A DNA stretch of 64,000 nucleotides from Cupriavidus necator A5-1 (GCF_000744095.1 NZ_JQLI01000008.1:3596001-3660000); one strand, 5' to 3'; shown: positions 53,243 to 62,370, counted from the first letter of the stretch. Translations and numbers: made by a program. The notes: generated by a model not told the origin, from the letters alone.

Positions 53243-54883
53243 TTACAGCCGAATCGGCCCGGCCTTGAACAGCCGGGCATCCATCTCGCGCAGGTCGGGC
53301 GCCACCGCCACCGGTGTGGCGCACTGGTCGAGCACGTCGCGCTGCAGGTCCACGCCCGGCGCGATCTCCACCAGCGTGAGGCGGGCCTCGCCGTCATCGC
53401 CCGCGCGCATCTCGAACACCGCGCGCTCGGTGATGTACAGCACCGGGATGCCCAGCGACGCCACGTAGGGACCATTGAAGCTAAGGTGCGAGACCTCGGG
53501 CACGATCTTCTTCACGCGGCCCTCGCGCACGATCTGCAGTTGGCCGTCGCCGGCACGGACTTCCAGCCCGCCTGCGGTCAGCGTGCCCATGAAGACCACC
53601 GCGCGCGCGCTCTGCGTGATGTTGATAAAGCCGCCGACGCCGGCGATCAGCGCGCCCTCGCCTTCGCCGAACTTGCTGACATTAACGTTGCCGTGGCCAT
53701 CGAGCTCGGCCAGGCCGAGGATGGCCAGGTCGATGCCGCCGCCCTCGTAGAAATCGAACTGTGCGGGTTGGTCGACCACGGCCTCCGGATAGGCCGATGC
53801 GCCGAAGCTCAGGCCATCAGCGGGCGTGCCGCCGATCGGGCCTGCCTCGACCGTCAGGGTGAAGCCGCCAAGCCCGGCCTGGTGCGCCAGCATGCCGACC
53901 GCCGCCGGCATGCCGACGCCGAGGTTGACCACGCGCGGTGCGCGCCGCGCCAGCTCCATCACCGCGCGGCGCTGCACGATCGTGCGCGCGTCGAGCGCAC
54001 CCGTGGTCGCCGCTGCCTCCTCCGCCTCCGCCTCGGCCTGGGCCGCTGCCGCCTCGCCCTGCCACGGCGTCACATAGGCAGGGTTGTAGGCCTCCGCGAA
54101 CGTCATCTGGTGGTTGGCCGGGTTGTCGCAAACGACCACGTAATCGACCAGGATGCCGGGCACATGGATGGCCTGCAGGATCTCGTGGTGGTCGACCAGG
54201 CTTTCCACCTGCGCGATCACGATGCCGCCCGAGTTGTGCGCGGCCTGCGCCATCGCCAGCAGTTCGTGGTGGAAGGCCTCGCGGTGCGTGCTGAGGTTGC
54301 CGCGCGTATCGGCCGCGGTGCAGCGGATCAGTGCGCAGTCGATGCGGAAGCTCGGGTAGAACAGGTATTCGTCGCCGCGGAAATCGACTGCCTCGACCCA
54401 GCACGCCTTGCCCTCGGCCAGCGCCTGGCGCGCGCGTTCGTTGACGGCGCCGCCGTGGTAGCGCGGATCCTGCGCGGTGCGCGAGTCGACGAAGGTGTGC
54501 AGTCCGATCTTGGTCATCACGCCGGGCTTGCCGCCCGCGATGGCGCGGTACAGGTGCGTCAGCACGCCCTGCGGCAGGTTGTAGCCCTCGCACTGCTCGG
54601 CCATCGCCAGCGCCGCCAGCCGCGTCGCCGAGCGCCAGTGGCCGCCGACGATGCTGGCGGTCATGCCGGCATTGCCGAAGTGGTTCACGCCGCGCGCGCC
54701 CCGGTCGCCCTGTCCCGCGGAATACACCAGCGTCAGGTCGCGCGGCAGCCCGCCGTGCAGGAAGCGCTGCTCCAGCGCCTCGGTCACGGCCTCGGCATGG
54801 CCGGCGCCGACAAAGCCCGCGCTGGCCACGGTCCAGCCGTCCTGCACCAGGGCGGCCGCTTCGCGTGCGGTGATCACCTTCAT
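53243..54883 (-). CDS. Acyl-CoA:carboxylate CoA-transferase (propionate CoA-transferase/YdiF-like)
   Basis: The 546-residue product is a fused alpha-beta CoA-transferase that moves CoA between acyl-CoA and a carboxylate. The alpha half has GWTVASAGFVGAGHAEAVTE and the glycine-rich CoA site. The beta half has VNLGVGMPAAVGMLAHQAG and TLTVEAGPIGGTPADG, containing the catalytic Glu. A GGAG lies 8 bases before the ATG at 54883. A Glu/Ala-rich insertion (about 285-300) links the halves. The preferred acid is unknown. A Bug receptor remnant downstream suggests a former uptake-activation pair. Confidence 0.92.
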   Translation of the reverse strand: MKVITAREAAALVQDGWTVASAGFVGAGHAEAVTEALEQRFLHGGLPRDLTLVYSAGQGDRGARGVNHFGNAGMTASIVGGHWRSATRLAALAMAEQCEGYNLPQGVLTHLYRAIAGGKPGVMTKIGLHTFVDSRTAQDPRYHGGAVNERARQALAEGKACWVEAVDFRGDEYLFYPSFRIDCALIRCTAADTRGNLSTHREAFHHELLAMAQAAHNSGGIVIAQVESLVDHHEILQAIHVPGILVDYVVVCDNPANHQMTFAEAYNPAYVTPWQGEAAAAQAEAEAEEAAATTGALDARTIVQRRAVMELARRAPRVVNLGVGMPAAVGMLAHQAGLGGFTLTVEAGPIGGTPADGLSFGASAYPEAVVDQPAQFDFYEGGGIDLAILGLAELDGHGNVNVSKFGEGEGALIAGVGGFINITQSARAVVFMGTLTAGGLEVRAGDGQLQIVREGRVKKIVPEVSHLSFNGPYVASLGIPVLYITERAVFEMRAGDDGEARLTLVEIAPGVDLQRDVLDQCATPVAVAPDLREMDARLFKAGPIRL

Positions 54884-55392
54884 CGCTGTCTCCGGATTTT
54901 GTGGTCTCGCTCCCTGCCAGGGGGGCCGAACAGGGGGGACGCCTACGCTGGCATTTCGGCGCCGTTGCGCGACCAGGCCGGCAAGCGCCGCGGGCGCACT
55001 GACTCCGCTCACCGAGCCCGCCGCGCCCAGACGTAGAAAAGCCCCGCGTGCGGGGAAGCAGCGGGGCTCAAATGGTAGCGGGGCAATCATTCGACCACCC
55101 GCGCTTCGATCTTGGCGCATCGCGCCGCGGCCGGCATCACCCAATTGCGGGCCGCCGCAACACTGCTGAACGGCCGGCGCATCCCGCGCGCCGCGCCCTG
55201 CAAAGCCCGTCAATCATCACCTTTGCCTGGCCAGCACGGTATCCGGGTTTTCTCCGAGCGGGTTTTCGCCAGCTTCCGGCCCGCCTGCGCTTGCGGTCTA
55301 CTGGAATCACATCGACAGCCTGGCATCCGCCGAAGCCGCGCGATGCTGCAGTCGATGGCGCCAGAAATATTCCAATGACCGGGAGACAGACC
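54884..55392 (+). other. Gene-free 509-base stretch with a minus-strand terminator
   Basis: I see no convincing coding frame. At 55037-55055 a CCCCGC/GCGGGG hairpin is followed on the minus strand by a short T-run, but no minus-strand gene ends just upstream. It could be the end of an unannotated small RNA or a relic. The region includes the promoter of the CoA-transferase gene. Confidence 0.45.
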
Positions 55393-55503
55393 ATGGTGAC
55401 GAAGAAAGAAGAGGCGTTCGTACTGAAGAACCTCCTTGCCCTCGCAGCAGTGGAAACCCTGGGTGGCGCGATCGCCCTCGGCATGGTCTTCCACCTGATC
55501 TGA
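55393..55503 (+). CDS. Small single-span membrane protein (36 aa)
   Basis: The product begins with a charged segment MVTKKEEAFVLKN followed by one hydrophobic helix (LLALAAVETLGGAIALGMVF). GGGAG lies 7 bases before the ATG, a strong signal for such a short gene. No family is recognised. A long GC hairpin follows it. Confidence 0.55.
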   Translation: MVTKKEEAFVLKNLLALAAVETLGGAIALGMVFHLI

Positions 55504-55514
55504 ACTGACTTGCA

Positions 55515-55544
55515 GCCGCGCCGGCGTCGCAGCGCCGGCGCGGC
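55515..55544 (+). terminator. GC-rich hairpin between convergent genes
   Basis: GCCGCGCCGGCG (55515-55526) and CGCCGGCGCGGC (55533-55544) give a 12-bp stem. It lacks a clear T-run but lies exactly between the small membrane-protein gene and the DUF1428 gene. Confidence 0.65.
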
Positions 55545-55561
55545 AAATTCCGCCGACGGCC

Positions 55562-55915
55562 CTACTCGTCGACGATCACTTCGAAGCCGCCGAAGATCAT
55601 CCGCTGGCCATCGAAAGGCATATTGTCCATGCTTTCCTTCAGGCGCGGATCCGCCATCGCCGCCTTCATCCCCGAATCGCGCTTTTCGCGCGACGGCCAC
55701 AGGATCCACGAGAACACCACCGCTTCATCGTCCTTGCGCTTGACCGCCATCGTAAAGGACGTGACCTTGCCTTCCGGCACATCGTCACCCCAGCATTCCA
55801 CCACCTTCAGCGCGCCGTGTTCCTTGAACACAGCGGCCGCCTTCTGCGCCACCTGGCGATAGGTCTCGCGATTGGCTTGCGGTACGGCCAGCAAGAATCC
55901 GTCGATATATGACAT
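55562..55915 (-). CDS. DUF1428 family protein
   Basis: The 117-residue product has a ferredoxin-like dimeric barrel fold (YIDGFLLAVPQANRETYRQV, ECWGDDVPEGKVTSF, FSWILWPSREKRD). AGGAGG precedes the ATG. The function is unknown; some DUF1428 members have been tied to RNA-associated roles. It is monocistronic. Confidence 0.92.
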   Translation of the reverse strand: MSYIDGFLLAVPQANRETYRQVAQKAAAVFKEHGALKVVECWGDDVPEGKVTSFTMAVKRKDDEAVVFSWILWPSREKRDSGMKAAMADPRLKESMDNMPFDGQRMIFGGFEVIVDE

Positions 55916-56092
55916 TGACTGCCTCCTGATCGGGTTGAATGACTGAGCGGCGGCAACGCAGGGGCCACCGCCCGCGTCTGACTACGATAGTGCATGGCTG
56001 CCCGAGCGCCAGTGCCGTGGACGTGGCCCGAATGATGCTTCCTCCTTCACGGCATACCGTCTGCTCCTTCCCTTTCAAACGGAGATCACAGC

Positions 56093-56602
56093 ATGACCCG
56101 CCAATCAGACCCGGCCGGCACGGCGCTCTCGCGACGCGATCTCGACCTCCTGCGCCAGTCGATTGCGCTATCCGAAACATCCAAGGCACGCGGCCGACAC
56201 CCGTTCGCGGCACTGGTCGCGGACGAGGCCGGCAAGATCGTCGCCAGCGCAGGCAATAACTCAATGCCCCCGGAAGGCGATCCCACGCAGCACGCTGAAC
56301 TGGTCGCCGCCGCCATGGCCGCCCGCGCCCTGCCGCCGGAAGCACTTGCCCAATGCACGCTCTACACCAGCGCGGAACCGTGCTGCATGTGCGCCGGCGC
56401 GATCTACTGGACCGGCATCGGACGCGTCGTTTATGCGTTGTCGGAACACGCCCTGTTGGGGCTGACCGGAAACCATCCGGAGAACCCGACGCTTTCCCTG
56501 CCGTGCCGTGAGGTATTTGCGCGCGGACAACGGCAAGTGGCGGTGGTGGGGCCAGTGCTGGAGGAGGAAGCGGCGAAGCCGCACGTGGGATTCTGGAAGT
56601 AA
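56093..56602 (+). CDS. Nucleoside/nucleobase deaminase (GuaD-like)
   Basis: The 169-residue zinc-dependent deaminase has a zinc site in DPTQHAELVAAA (HAE) and TSAEPCCMCAGAIYW (PCxxC). HPFAALVADEAGKIVASAGN is typical of guanine-deaminase-like members rather than TadA. The substrate is not proven. ACGGAG precedes the ATG at 56093. Confidence 0.9.
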   Translation: MTRQSDPAGTALSRRDLDLLRQSIALSETSKARGRHPFAALVADEAGKIVASAGNNSMPPEGDPTQHAELVAAAMAARALPPEALAQCTLYTSAEPCCMCAGAIYWTGIGRVVYALSEHALLGLTGNHPENPTLSLPCREVFARGQRQVAVVGPVLEEEAAKPHVGFWK

Positions 56603-56666
56603 GCACGCTGCCCAGGCAGTGCGGGTTTCCGGCGCAAGGTCCGGAAGCCCGTTTCCGTGTCGGCGC

Positions 56667-57473
56667 TCAGGCAGCCATCACGCTGCGTTCGTCATCGGTC
56701 AGCTCCGGACCATCCAGCGTGACGCGCGAATGGTCGTGGCGGAACTTGCGGATGATGGGCTTGAGCTCCTCCTTGACGTGCTTCTCGCTGTAGCCGTTGA
56801 ACAGGTGGCCAACCAGGCCGCGGCGCAGGTCGCTGGTGTCCATGAACCAGTCGGCGATCGGGAAGGTCAGGTTCATGTTGTACTTCATCATGATGCCCAT
56901 GTTGTGATGCGCGGTATGGTGGCGGCGAATCGTGTTGACAAAGGGCATGTTGCGCACTAACCAGTTCTCATGCACGTGGCAGCAGTAGTGGAAGGTCTCG
57001 TAGACCAGGTACTGCGCCACCATCGTCATGAACACGATCCAGCCGGCATTGCTGTTCAGCAGCACCGAGGCCAGGTAGCCGAGCGCGCCGCCGCCTACGC
57101 CGAGCGTGGCCAGCACGCGCCACGGGAAGAACACGATGCGGAATTCGCGGGTGGTATCGATGGTCGGCTCTTCATCGGTGAAGTACTGGTGGTGCTGGCG
57201 CGTGTGGCGCTCATAGATGGCGCGCAGCGCGAACACATCGATCCGGCGGTGCATCACGTACTTGTGCATCGCCCATTCGACGAAGTTGCCGGCCAGGAAC
57301 ACCGGCAGCACCAGCACCCATTCCCAGGTGGCGTGCTGCAGCTTCCCGAAGCCGTAATACAGCGCGGCGGCGCCGACGCCGTAGATCACCGCGATATGCA
57401 GCAGGCCGTTGTAGAGCGGGCTGATATCGGCCTTGTACTGTTCGCGGAATTTGCGCTGGCGTTCTGTCATCAT
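56667..57473 (-). CDS. Fatty acid hydroxylase / sterol desaturase family protein
   Basis: The 268-residue di-iron membrane oxygenase has about four helices. His boxes: HKYVMHRR, HTRQHHQYF, HYCCHVHENW and RRHHTAHHN. Such enzymes hydroxylate or desaturate lipids or alkyl chains. GAGGAG precedes the ATG. An ACTAATATATTAGT palindrome 27 bases upstream is shared with two other promoters in this cluster, indicating control by the GntR protein at 61283-62107. Confidence 0.9.
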   Translation of the reverse strand: MMTERQRKFREQYKADISPLYNGLLHIAVIYGVGAAALYYGFGKLQHATWEWVLVLPVFLAGNFVEWAMHKYVMHRRIDVFALRAIYERHTRQHHQYFTDEEPTIDTTREFRIVFFPWRVLATLGVGGGALGYLASVLLNSNAGWIVFMTMVAQYLVYETFHYCCHVHENWLVRNMPFVNTIRRHHTAHHNMGIMMKYNMNLTFPIADWFMDTSDLRRGLVGHLFNGYSEKHVKEELKPIIRKFRHDHSRVTLDGPELTDDERSVMAA

Positions 57474-57499
57474 GGTCGTCTCCTCGTTGGTGATACGTA

Positions 57500-57513
57500 A
57501 CTAATATATTAGT
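57500..57513 (-). promoter_or_regulatory. Palindromic operator, copy 1
   Basis: ACTAATATATTAGT is a perfect 14-base palindrome upstream of the lipid hydroxylase gene. The 12-base core recurs at 59076 and 61246. Confidence 0.8.
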
Positions 57514-57600
57514 CGGATATCATATCATGTCAAGGTGCGTGGATGCTTTTGCTGGGCCGATATGCTGGCGCTCGCAGACCGTGGCCAGCGCCCCAAAAGA

Positions 57601-57627
57601 AAAGGCCCCTGCCTTGCGCCAGGGGCC
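57601..57627 (-). terminator. Intrinsic terminator of the MFS gene
   Basis: GGCCCCTG (57604-57611) and CAGGGGCC (57620-57627) pair; on the minus strand the stem is followed by TTTTC. It lies 23 bases past the MFS stop. Confidence 0.85.
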
Positions 57628-57649
57628 ATCTCGCGGGGACTGCCGCGCG

Positions 57650-59029
57650 CTAGTACGAGACTTCCTCCAGCGCCTTGCCCTTGGTCTCGACGCCGAACAG
57701 CAGCACGACAACGGCCGCGACCGCAAACGACAGCGCCCCCATCGTGAACACGCCGCCCTGCCCCGCAACCGGCAGCAGCACGCCTACCAGGTAGGGGCCG
57801 GCAAGCGATCCCACCCGACCGATCGATGAGGCAAAGCCCGAGCCGGTGCCGCGCGACCGCGTGGGATACAGCTCCGGCGTATAGGCGTACAGGACCGACC
57901 ACATGCCGAACAGGAAGAACTGCATGCACAGCCCGGCGGCAATCAGTTGCTCGACCGGCAGCCGGTGCACGGCGGCCTGGCCATAGGCATACGCCGCCAG
58001 CGCGCTGCCGATGAGCATCAGGGCACAGGTCGGCTTGCGCCCCCACTTCTCCAGCAGCCAGGCCGAGAACAGGAAGCCGGGAATGCCCGCCAGTGAGATG
58101 TAGACCGTGTACAGCACGGACTTGGTGACGGCATAACCGGCCTGCTGCAGCAGCGCGCCGAGCCAGGTGGTGAGGCCGTAGTAGCCGAGCAGCGCAAAGA
58201 ACCAGACCGCCCACAGCATCAGCGTGCGCTTTGCGTAGGGGCCGTGCCAGAGCTCGGCGAACAGCGCCTTGCGCGCACGCCGCTGCGACGGGGCGAAGGT
58301 ATCGTCAACCGGCGGCAGCGGCTTGCCGCTGGCGCGTTGCACGTGCTGCTCGATGTTCGCCATGACGTGGTCGGCTTCGCGGTCACGCCCCACTTCCTCG
58401 AGCCAGCGCGGCGACTCGGGCACGCGGCGGCGTACCACGAAGACAAAGACCGCGGGCACCGACAGGGCAATGAAGATGCCGCGCCAGCCGATCACCGGAA
58501 GCAGGAAATAGGTCAGCACGCCCGCCGCGATAAAGCCGATCGGCCAGAAGCCTTCGAGGATCGCAACGTACTTGCCCCGGCTTTTCGCCGGCACGATCTC
58601 CGACACCATCGACAGCCCGATCGGGAATTCCATGCCCATGCCGAAACCGAGCAGCACGCGGTACAGCATCAGCGCCGTCACGCTATCAGCGAGCCCGCAC
58701 ATCAGGCTGCCCACGCCCCAGAAGATCATGCTGATCTGGAACACCGGCTTGCGCCCGAAGCGGTCCGCCAGCATACCGGCCGAGGCGGCGCCGGCGAACA
58801 TGCCGAGGAAACTGGCGCTGGCCAGCAGGCCGGCCTGCGCCGCACTGAGCCCGAACTCGGCCTTGATCGAGCCGAGCACGAAGGTCATCAGGCCGAGGTC
58901 CATCGAATCGAAGAACCACGCCGTGGCGATGATGCCGAACAACGAACGCTGGTAGCCCGTCATGGGCAAGCGTTCCAACCGGGCAGCGATCCCGGCGCTC
59001 AGCCTGAGGCTGCCTGCCGACATATCCAT
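57650..59029 (-). CDS. MFS transporter (aromatic-acid/sugar-porter-like)
   Basis: The 459-residue inner-membrane proton symporter has twelve helices. MFS signatures: DRFGRKPVFQISM after helix 2, GFGMGMEFPIGLSMVSEIVP, WLLEKWGRKPTCAL, and YAYTPELYPTRSRGTGSGFA with the sugar-porter-type PET motif (VETKGKALEE) at the end. The pattern fits niacin or aromatic-acid importers; the substrate is unknown. AGGAG precedes the ATG. The promoter holds a copy of the operator, so it belongs to the GntR regulon. Confidence 0.92.
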   Translation of the reverse strand: MDMSAGSLRLSAGIAARLERLPMTGYQRSLFGIIATAWFFDSMDLGLMTFVLGSIKAEFGLSAAQAGLLASASFLGMFAGAASAGMLADRFGRKPVFQISMIFWGVGSLMCGLADSVTALMLYRVLLGFGMGMEFPIGLSMVSEIVPAKSRGKYVAILEGFWPIGFIAAGVLTYFLLPVIGWRGIFIALSVPAVFVFVVRRRVPESPRWLEEVGRDREADHVMANIEQHVQRASGKPLPPVDDTFAPSQRRARKALFAELWHGPYAKRTLMLWAVWFFALLGYYGLTTWLGALLQQAGYAVTKSVLYTVYISLAGIPGFLFSAWLLEKWGRKPTCALMLIGSALAAYAYGQAAVHRLPVEQLIAAGLCMQFFLFGMWSVLYAYTPELYPTRSRGTGSGFASSIGRVGSLAGPYLVGVLLPVAGQGGVFTMGALSFAVAAVVVLLFGVETKGKALEEVSY

Positions 59030-59075
59030 GTCTGTCTCCTGTGTGGTCTATGACGGCATCGGGGGCGCCATCTGG

Positions 59076-59087
59076 CTAATATATTAG
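59076..59087 (-). promoter_or_regulatory. Palindromic operator, copy 2
   Basis: CTAATATATTAG lies 47 bases upstream of the MFS start. On the minus strand TTGCAT lies 16 bases before TAATAT, so the operator covers the likely -10 element, consistent with repression. Confidence 0.8.
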
Positions 59088-59209
59088 ATGTATCGTAGAA
59101 GCATGCAAGTGATAAACATTGGATTTCAGGGAAAACCCCGTAACAGGCAGCGAAGGGATTTTTGGGGGGATGTGACGGCAGGCCCATGCAAGGCCGGCCC
59201 GCGTGCCGC

Positions 59210-60475
59210 TCAGGCCGCCTGTCGCGCGTTGCCCGCCTCGGCGTGCAGCGTGCCATGCCAGGCGTTGTGGATGATCTTGCCGTAGCACTGCGGCACGTCC
59301 GCCACCGGGAGTGCCTTGGCCAGGCGCGCCACGCCCAGCGCGTCGCGCACCAGTGCAGGAAGTTGTTCCTGCGCAATGCCGAAGTCAGCCAGGGTGCCCG
59401 GTATGCCCAGCGCCTCCACCAGCTCGCGGATCACCACCGGCAGGCGCGCCACCCGCTCGACTTCGCTACCCTGCACGATGCCGAACAGGTCCGCTACTTC
59501 CAGCAGTTCGGCACGCCGTTGCTGCGCCAGGGCGTCGAGCACATAGGGCAGCACCACCGCATTGGTGCTGCCGTGCGACTTGTGCGTAATGCCCGCCACG
59601 CCGTAAGCAATGCCATGCACCGCGTTGAGCCCGGCGCTGCCGTACGAGAGCGCCGCATAGAGGCTGGCGTAGGCCATCCCCACGCGCGCCTCGGTATCGC
59701 TGCCGTCCCGGTACACACGCAGCAGGTAGCGCGCGCACAGGCGGATCGACTCGCGCGCGAACAACATGGTGATGCCGTTGCGCCCGCTGTAGCCGGGATC
59801 GGGATTGCCGGCGCGGTCATAGGCGGAGGAATCGATGGTCAGGTAGGACTCGATCGCATGGGTGAGCGCATCGATGCCGGCGTCCGCCGTGACGCGCGGT
59901 GGGCAGGTGTAGGTGAATTCGGGATCGACCAGCGCAATGCCCGGGCGCAGCCGGTTGTCCATCACGGCGATCTTGGTAGCGTTGGCGGGATCGACCAGGA
60001 TGGCGCCGGGTGTCGCTTCGGAGCCGGTGCCGGCGGTGGTCGGCAACGCCACCAGCGGCAGCACCGGCATGGCGCTGTCGATGGCGCCGGCGAAATCGCC
60101 GATGGCACGGCCTGCGGGCAACGTCAGGCACAGTGCCTTGGCAAGGTCGATATTGCTGCCGCCGCCCAGCGCGATCACGTGGTCCGGCGTGCGGCCGGCG
60201 AGGCGCGCACGCACCGAGGCCGTGGCCTCGTCGCATTGCGTGGTGGTGGGATCGGGGATGCCGCCATCGTAGACCACGGTCTCGATGCCGAGAGCCTGCG
60301 CGGCCTCGACGTACTCCTTCACCCATGGGGTCTGGTCCGTGAAAAACGTGTCCGTCACCAGCACCCCGCTGCGATAGCCAAGCTGCGCGAGCAGCGCTGG
60401 CAGGCCGGCACGGGTGCCAGGGCCGACGATCAGGCGCGAGGGCGCGCAGAAGAACACCAGGTCTTCAACTCTCAT
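59210..60475 (-). CDS. Iron-containing alcohol dehydrogenase
   Basis: The 421-residue group III dehydrogenase has NAD(P) binding GGGSNIDLAKAL and PTTAGTGSEATPGAILVD. The metal site is in DALTHAIESYLT and NAVHGIAYGVAG. The N-terminus (FCAPSRLIVGPGTRAGL) fits the family. The ATG at 60475 is used because AAGGAG lies 6 bases upstream; TTG at 60478 is less likely. It follows the alpha/beta hydrolase gene by 21 bases. The substrate is unknown. Confidence 0.92.
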   Translation of the reverse strand: MRVEDLVFFCAPSRLIVGPGTRAGLPALLAQLGYRSGVLVTDTFFTDQTPWVKEYVEAAQALGIETVVYDGGIPDPTTTQCDEATASVRARLAGRTPDHVIALGGGSNIDLAKALCLTLPAGRAIGDFAGAIDSAMPVLPLVALPTTAGTGSEATPGAILVDPANATKIAVMDNRLRPGIALVDPEFTYTCPPRVTADAGIDALTHAIESYLTIDSSAYDRAGNPDPGYSGRNGITMLFARESIRLCARYLLRVYRDGSDTEARVGMAYASLYAALSYGSAGLNAVHGIAYGVAGITHKSHGSTNAVVLPYVLDALAQQRRAELLEVADLFGIVQGSEVERVARLPVVIRELVEALGIPGTLADFGIAQEQLPALVRDALGVARLAKALPVADVPQCYGKIIHNAWHGTLHAEAGNARQAA

Positions 60476-60496
60476 CAATGACTCCTTGGGAAACGT

Positions 60497-61228
60497 TCAG
60501 GCGGCAGTGGCTGTCGCAGCGGTGAGGCGCGGCAAGTGCGCACGCACGGCTGCGGCGACATCTGCGGTACTGGCGGCCAGGATGCCGTGACCGGCGCCTG
60601 GCAGCATCACCAGGCTGGCCTGGTGCAAGCCCGCGGCCAGAGCACGCGCATGTTGCGCTGGGCAATCGCCATCGCCTTCGCCATGCACGACCAGCGCGGG
60701 CAGGCGCAGCGATGGCAGCAGGCAGCGCTGGTCGGTTGTGCGCAGTGCCTGCCAGGTCCACGCCACGGTCTGGTGGTCGGCCGCCTGCGCCAGCCCCAGG
60801 CGCCGCTCGCGCGCCGCGATCTCGGCCAGCAAATGCGGCTCGTCGGTGGCATGGAACCACGGCGCTGCGGTCAGTTGCGGCGAACCGGACAGCAGCAGCA
60901 GGCCGCTGGGACCGGGTCCGTCGCGAAGGAACTGCGCCGCGAGGCACAGCACCACCGACACCCCCATGCTCCAGCCTGCCAGCACGTAGGGTTCGTCACC
61001 CGCCTCGGCCTCGATCACCGCGCGCACCATGGCCGCATAGCCCTCTAGCGTGCAATCGGCCGGCGACACAGGTCGGGGCGCGTCCCCGCGTCCCCACAGG
61101 TTCGGCAGCACAAAGCGGCATTCGCGCCGCAGCGCCTGCGCCAGCGGCAGCCACGCGGCATTGGTACCCTGGATGCCGTGCACCGCCACCACGCGCACCG
61201 GCCCTTCGCCGCTTCGCAAAATATCCAT
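60497..61228 (-). CDS. Alpha/beta hydrolase
   Basis: The 243-residue product has the nucleophile in GWSMG (Ser near residue 92), the acid in VHGEGDGDCP and the His in GAGHGI, a complete triad. The oxyanion region is VVAVHGIQG. GGAGGA precedes the ATG. It is first in a two-gene operon with the alcohol dehydrogenase; an ester hydrolysed to an alcohol that is then oxidised would be a sensible route (inference). Confidence 0.9.
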   Translation of the reverse strand: MDILRSGEGPVRVVAVHGIQGTNAAWLPLAQALRRECRFVLPNLWGRGDAPRPVSPADCTLEGYAAMVRAVIEAEAGDEPYVLAGWSMGVSVVLCLAAQFLRDGPGPSGLLLLSGSPQLTAAPWFHATDEPHLLAEIAARERRLGLAQAADHQTVAWTWQALRTTDQRCLLPSLRLPALVVHGEGDGDCPAQHARALAAGLHQASLVMLPGAGHGILAASTADVAAAVRAHLPRLTAATATAA

Positions 61229-61245
61229 ATCGCTCCTCCGTACAT

Positions 61246-61257
61246 CTAATATATTAG
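61246..61257 (+). promoter_or_regulatory. Palindromic operator, copy 3 (divergent promoter)
   Basis: CTAATATATTAG lies between the hydrolase start (61228) and the GntR start (61283). It would control both directions, including the regulator itself. Confidence 0.8.
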
Positions 61258-61282
61258 TTGTATCATAGCAGCAGGCGGGAAT

Positions 61283-62107
61283 ATGGCAATGAAGAATACG
61301 AACGCCGGCCATGCTCTCCCCGCGGCTGAACTGCCCGGCGCGTCATATACAATTGGCGATCTGCGCACACTACCGACCGCAATGACTGGCAAGATGGCAA
61401 CCCGCAACAAGGCAGCCCCGCATCCGGCCGAGAACGAAGCGGCCGAGCAGACCCCCGGACTGCGTGGCCGGCTGACCGACCTCGCCTACGAACAGATCGA
61501 GGAAGCCATCGTCACGCTGCGGCTGGCGCCAGGCTCGTCGATTTCGGAACTGCAACTCAGCGAGATGACCGGCATCGGTCGCACGCCGATCCGCGAGGCC
61601 ATTCAACGCCTGGCGCGCGAACACCTGGTAGTCGTGCTGCCGCAGCGCGGCCTGCTGGTGCCGCCCATCGACGTGGGCAAACAACTGCGGCTGCTGGAAA
61701 CCCGCCGGGAAGTCGAACGACTAATCTGCCGCAGCGCCGCGCGCCGCGCCAACGCCGACGAGCGCGCGCACTTCAAGCGCCTCGCCACGGAATTCGCGCA
61801 GTCGGCCAAGAATGGCGACGACGTCTCCTTCGTACGCGCCGACCGCGAGTTCAATGAGCTATGCCTGGCCGCCGCGCGCAACGAGTTTGCCGAAGGCGCG
61901 ATGCGGCTGATGCACGGGCTGTCACGGCGCTTCTGGTACCTGCACTACAAGGAAGCGGCAGACCTGCCGCAGATGGCCAAGCTGCATGCCAATGTGGCGG
62001 CAGCCATTGCCAAGGGCGATATCGACGGGGCTGGCAAGGCGCTGGATGCGCTGCTGGACAATATCGAGGATTTCACGCGGGCGACGGTGCTGGGGGATCG
62101 GCGCTGA
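61283..62107 (+). CDS. GntR-family regulator (FCD/FadR subfamily)
   Basis: The 274-residue product has an N-terminal extension of about 60 residues, then a winged HTH (LAYEQIEEAIVTLRLAPGSS, LSEMTGIGRTPIREAIQRLA) and an FCD effector domain (about 135-265) with metal-site His residues. It is divergent from the hydrolase-ADH operon. It probably binds the CTAATATATTAG palindromes. The true start may be downstream (for example Met at 61382), since the long N-terminus is unusual and the ribosome-binding site is weak. Confidence 0.92.
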   Translation: MAMKNTNAGHALPAAELPGASYTIGDLRTLPTAMTGKMATRNKAAPHPAENEAAEQTPGLRGRLTDLAYEQIEEAIVTLRLAPGSSISELQLSEMTGIGRTPIREAIQRLAREHLVVVLPQRGLLVPPIDVGKQLRLLETRREVERLICRSAARRANADERAHFKRLATEFAQSAKNGDDVSFVRADREFNELCLAAARNEFAEGAMRLMHGLSRRFWYLHYKEAADLPQMAKLHANVAAAIAKGDIDGAGKALDALLDNIEDFTRATVLGDRR

Positions 62108-62236
62108 GCCTGGTTGCTCGCTGGCAGCCGCCGGGTTCCGGGCTGGAACTGTTCTACAAGGTGGGCAGACGTGAAGACGTTCAAGGCATTCAATGACGCC
62201 GAACACTGACAACGCCGACATCTGCGCAGCTTATTA

Positions 62237-62272
62237 AAAAAGGGGTTACGGCGTTCACCGTAACCCCTTTTT
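62237..62272 (+). terminator. Bidirectional intrinsic terminator
   Basis: AAAAAGGGGTTACGG (62237-62251) and CCGTAACCCCTTTTT (62258-62272) form a perfect 15-bp stem with a 6-base loop. It serves tRNA/rpoD on the minus strand and GntR on the plus strand. Confidence 0.95.
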
Positions 62273-62281
62273 CAATTGCAT

Positions 62282-62360
<79 letters not shown>

Positions 62361-62370
62361 TTGGAAGCGT

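Noticed and set aside
56036..56092. A fourth GntR operator near the deaminase gene
   Set aside because: No CTAATATATTAG-like palindrome is present there; the deaminase is probably outside the regulon.
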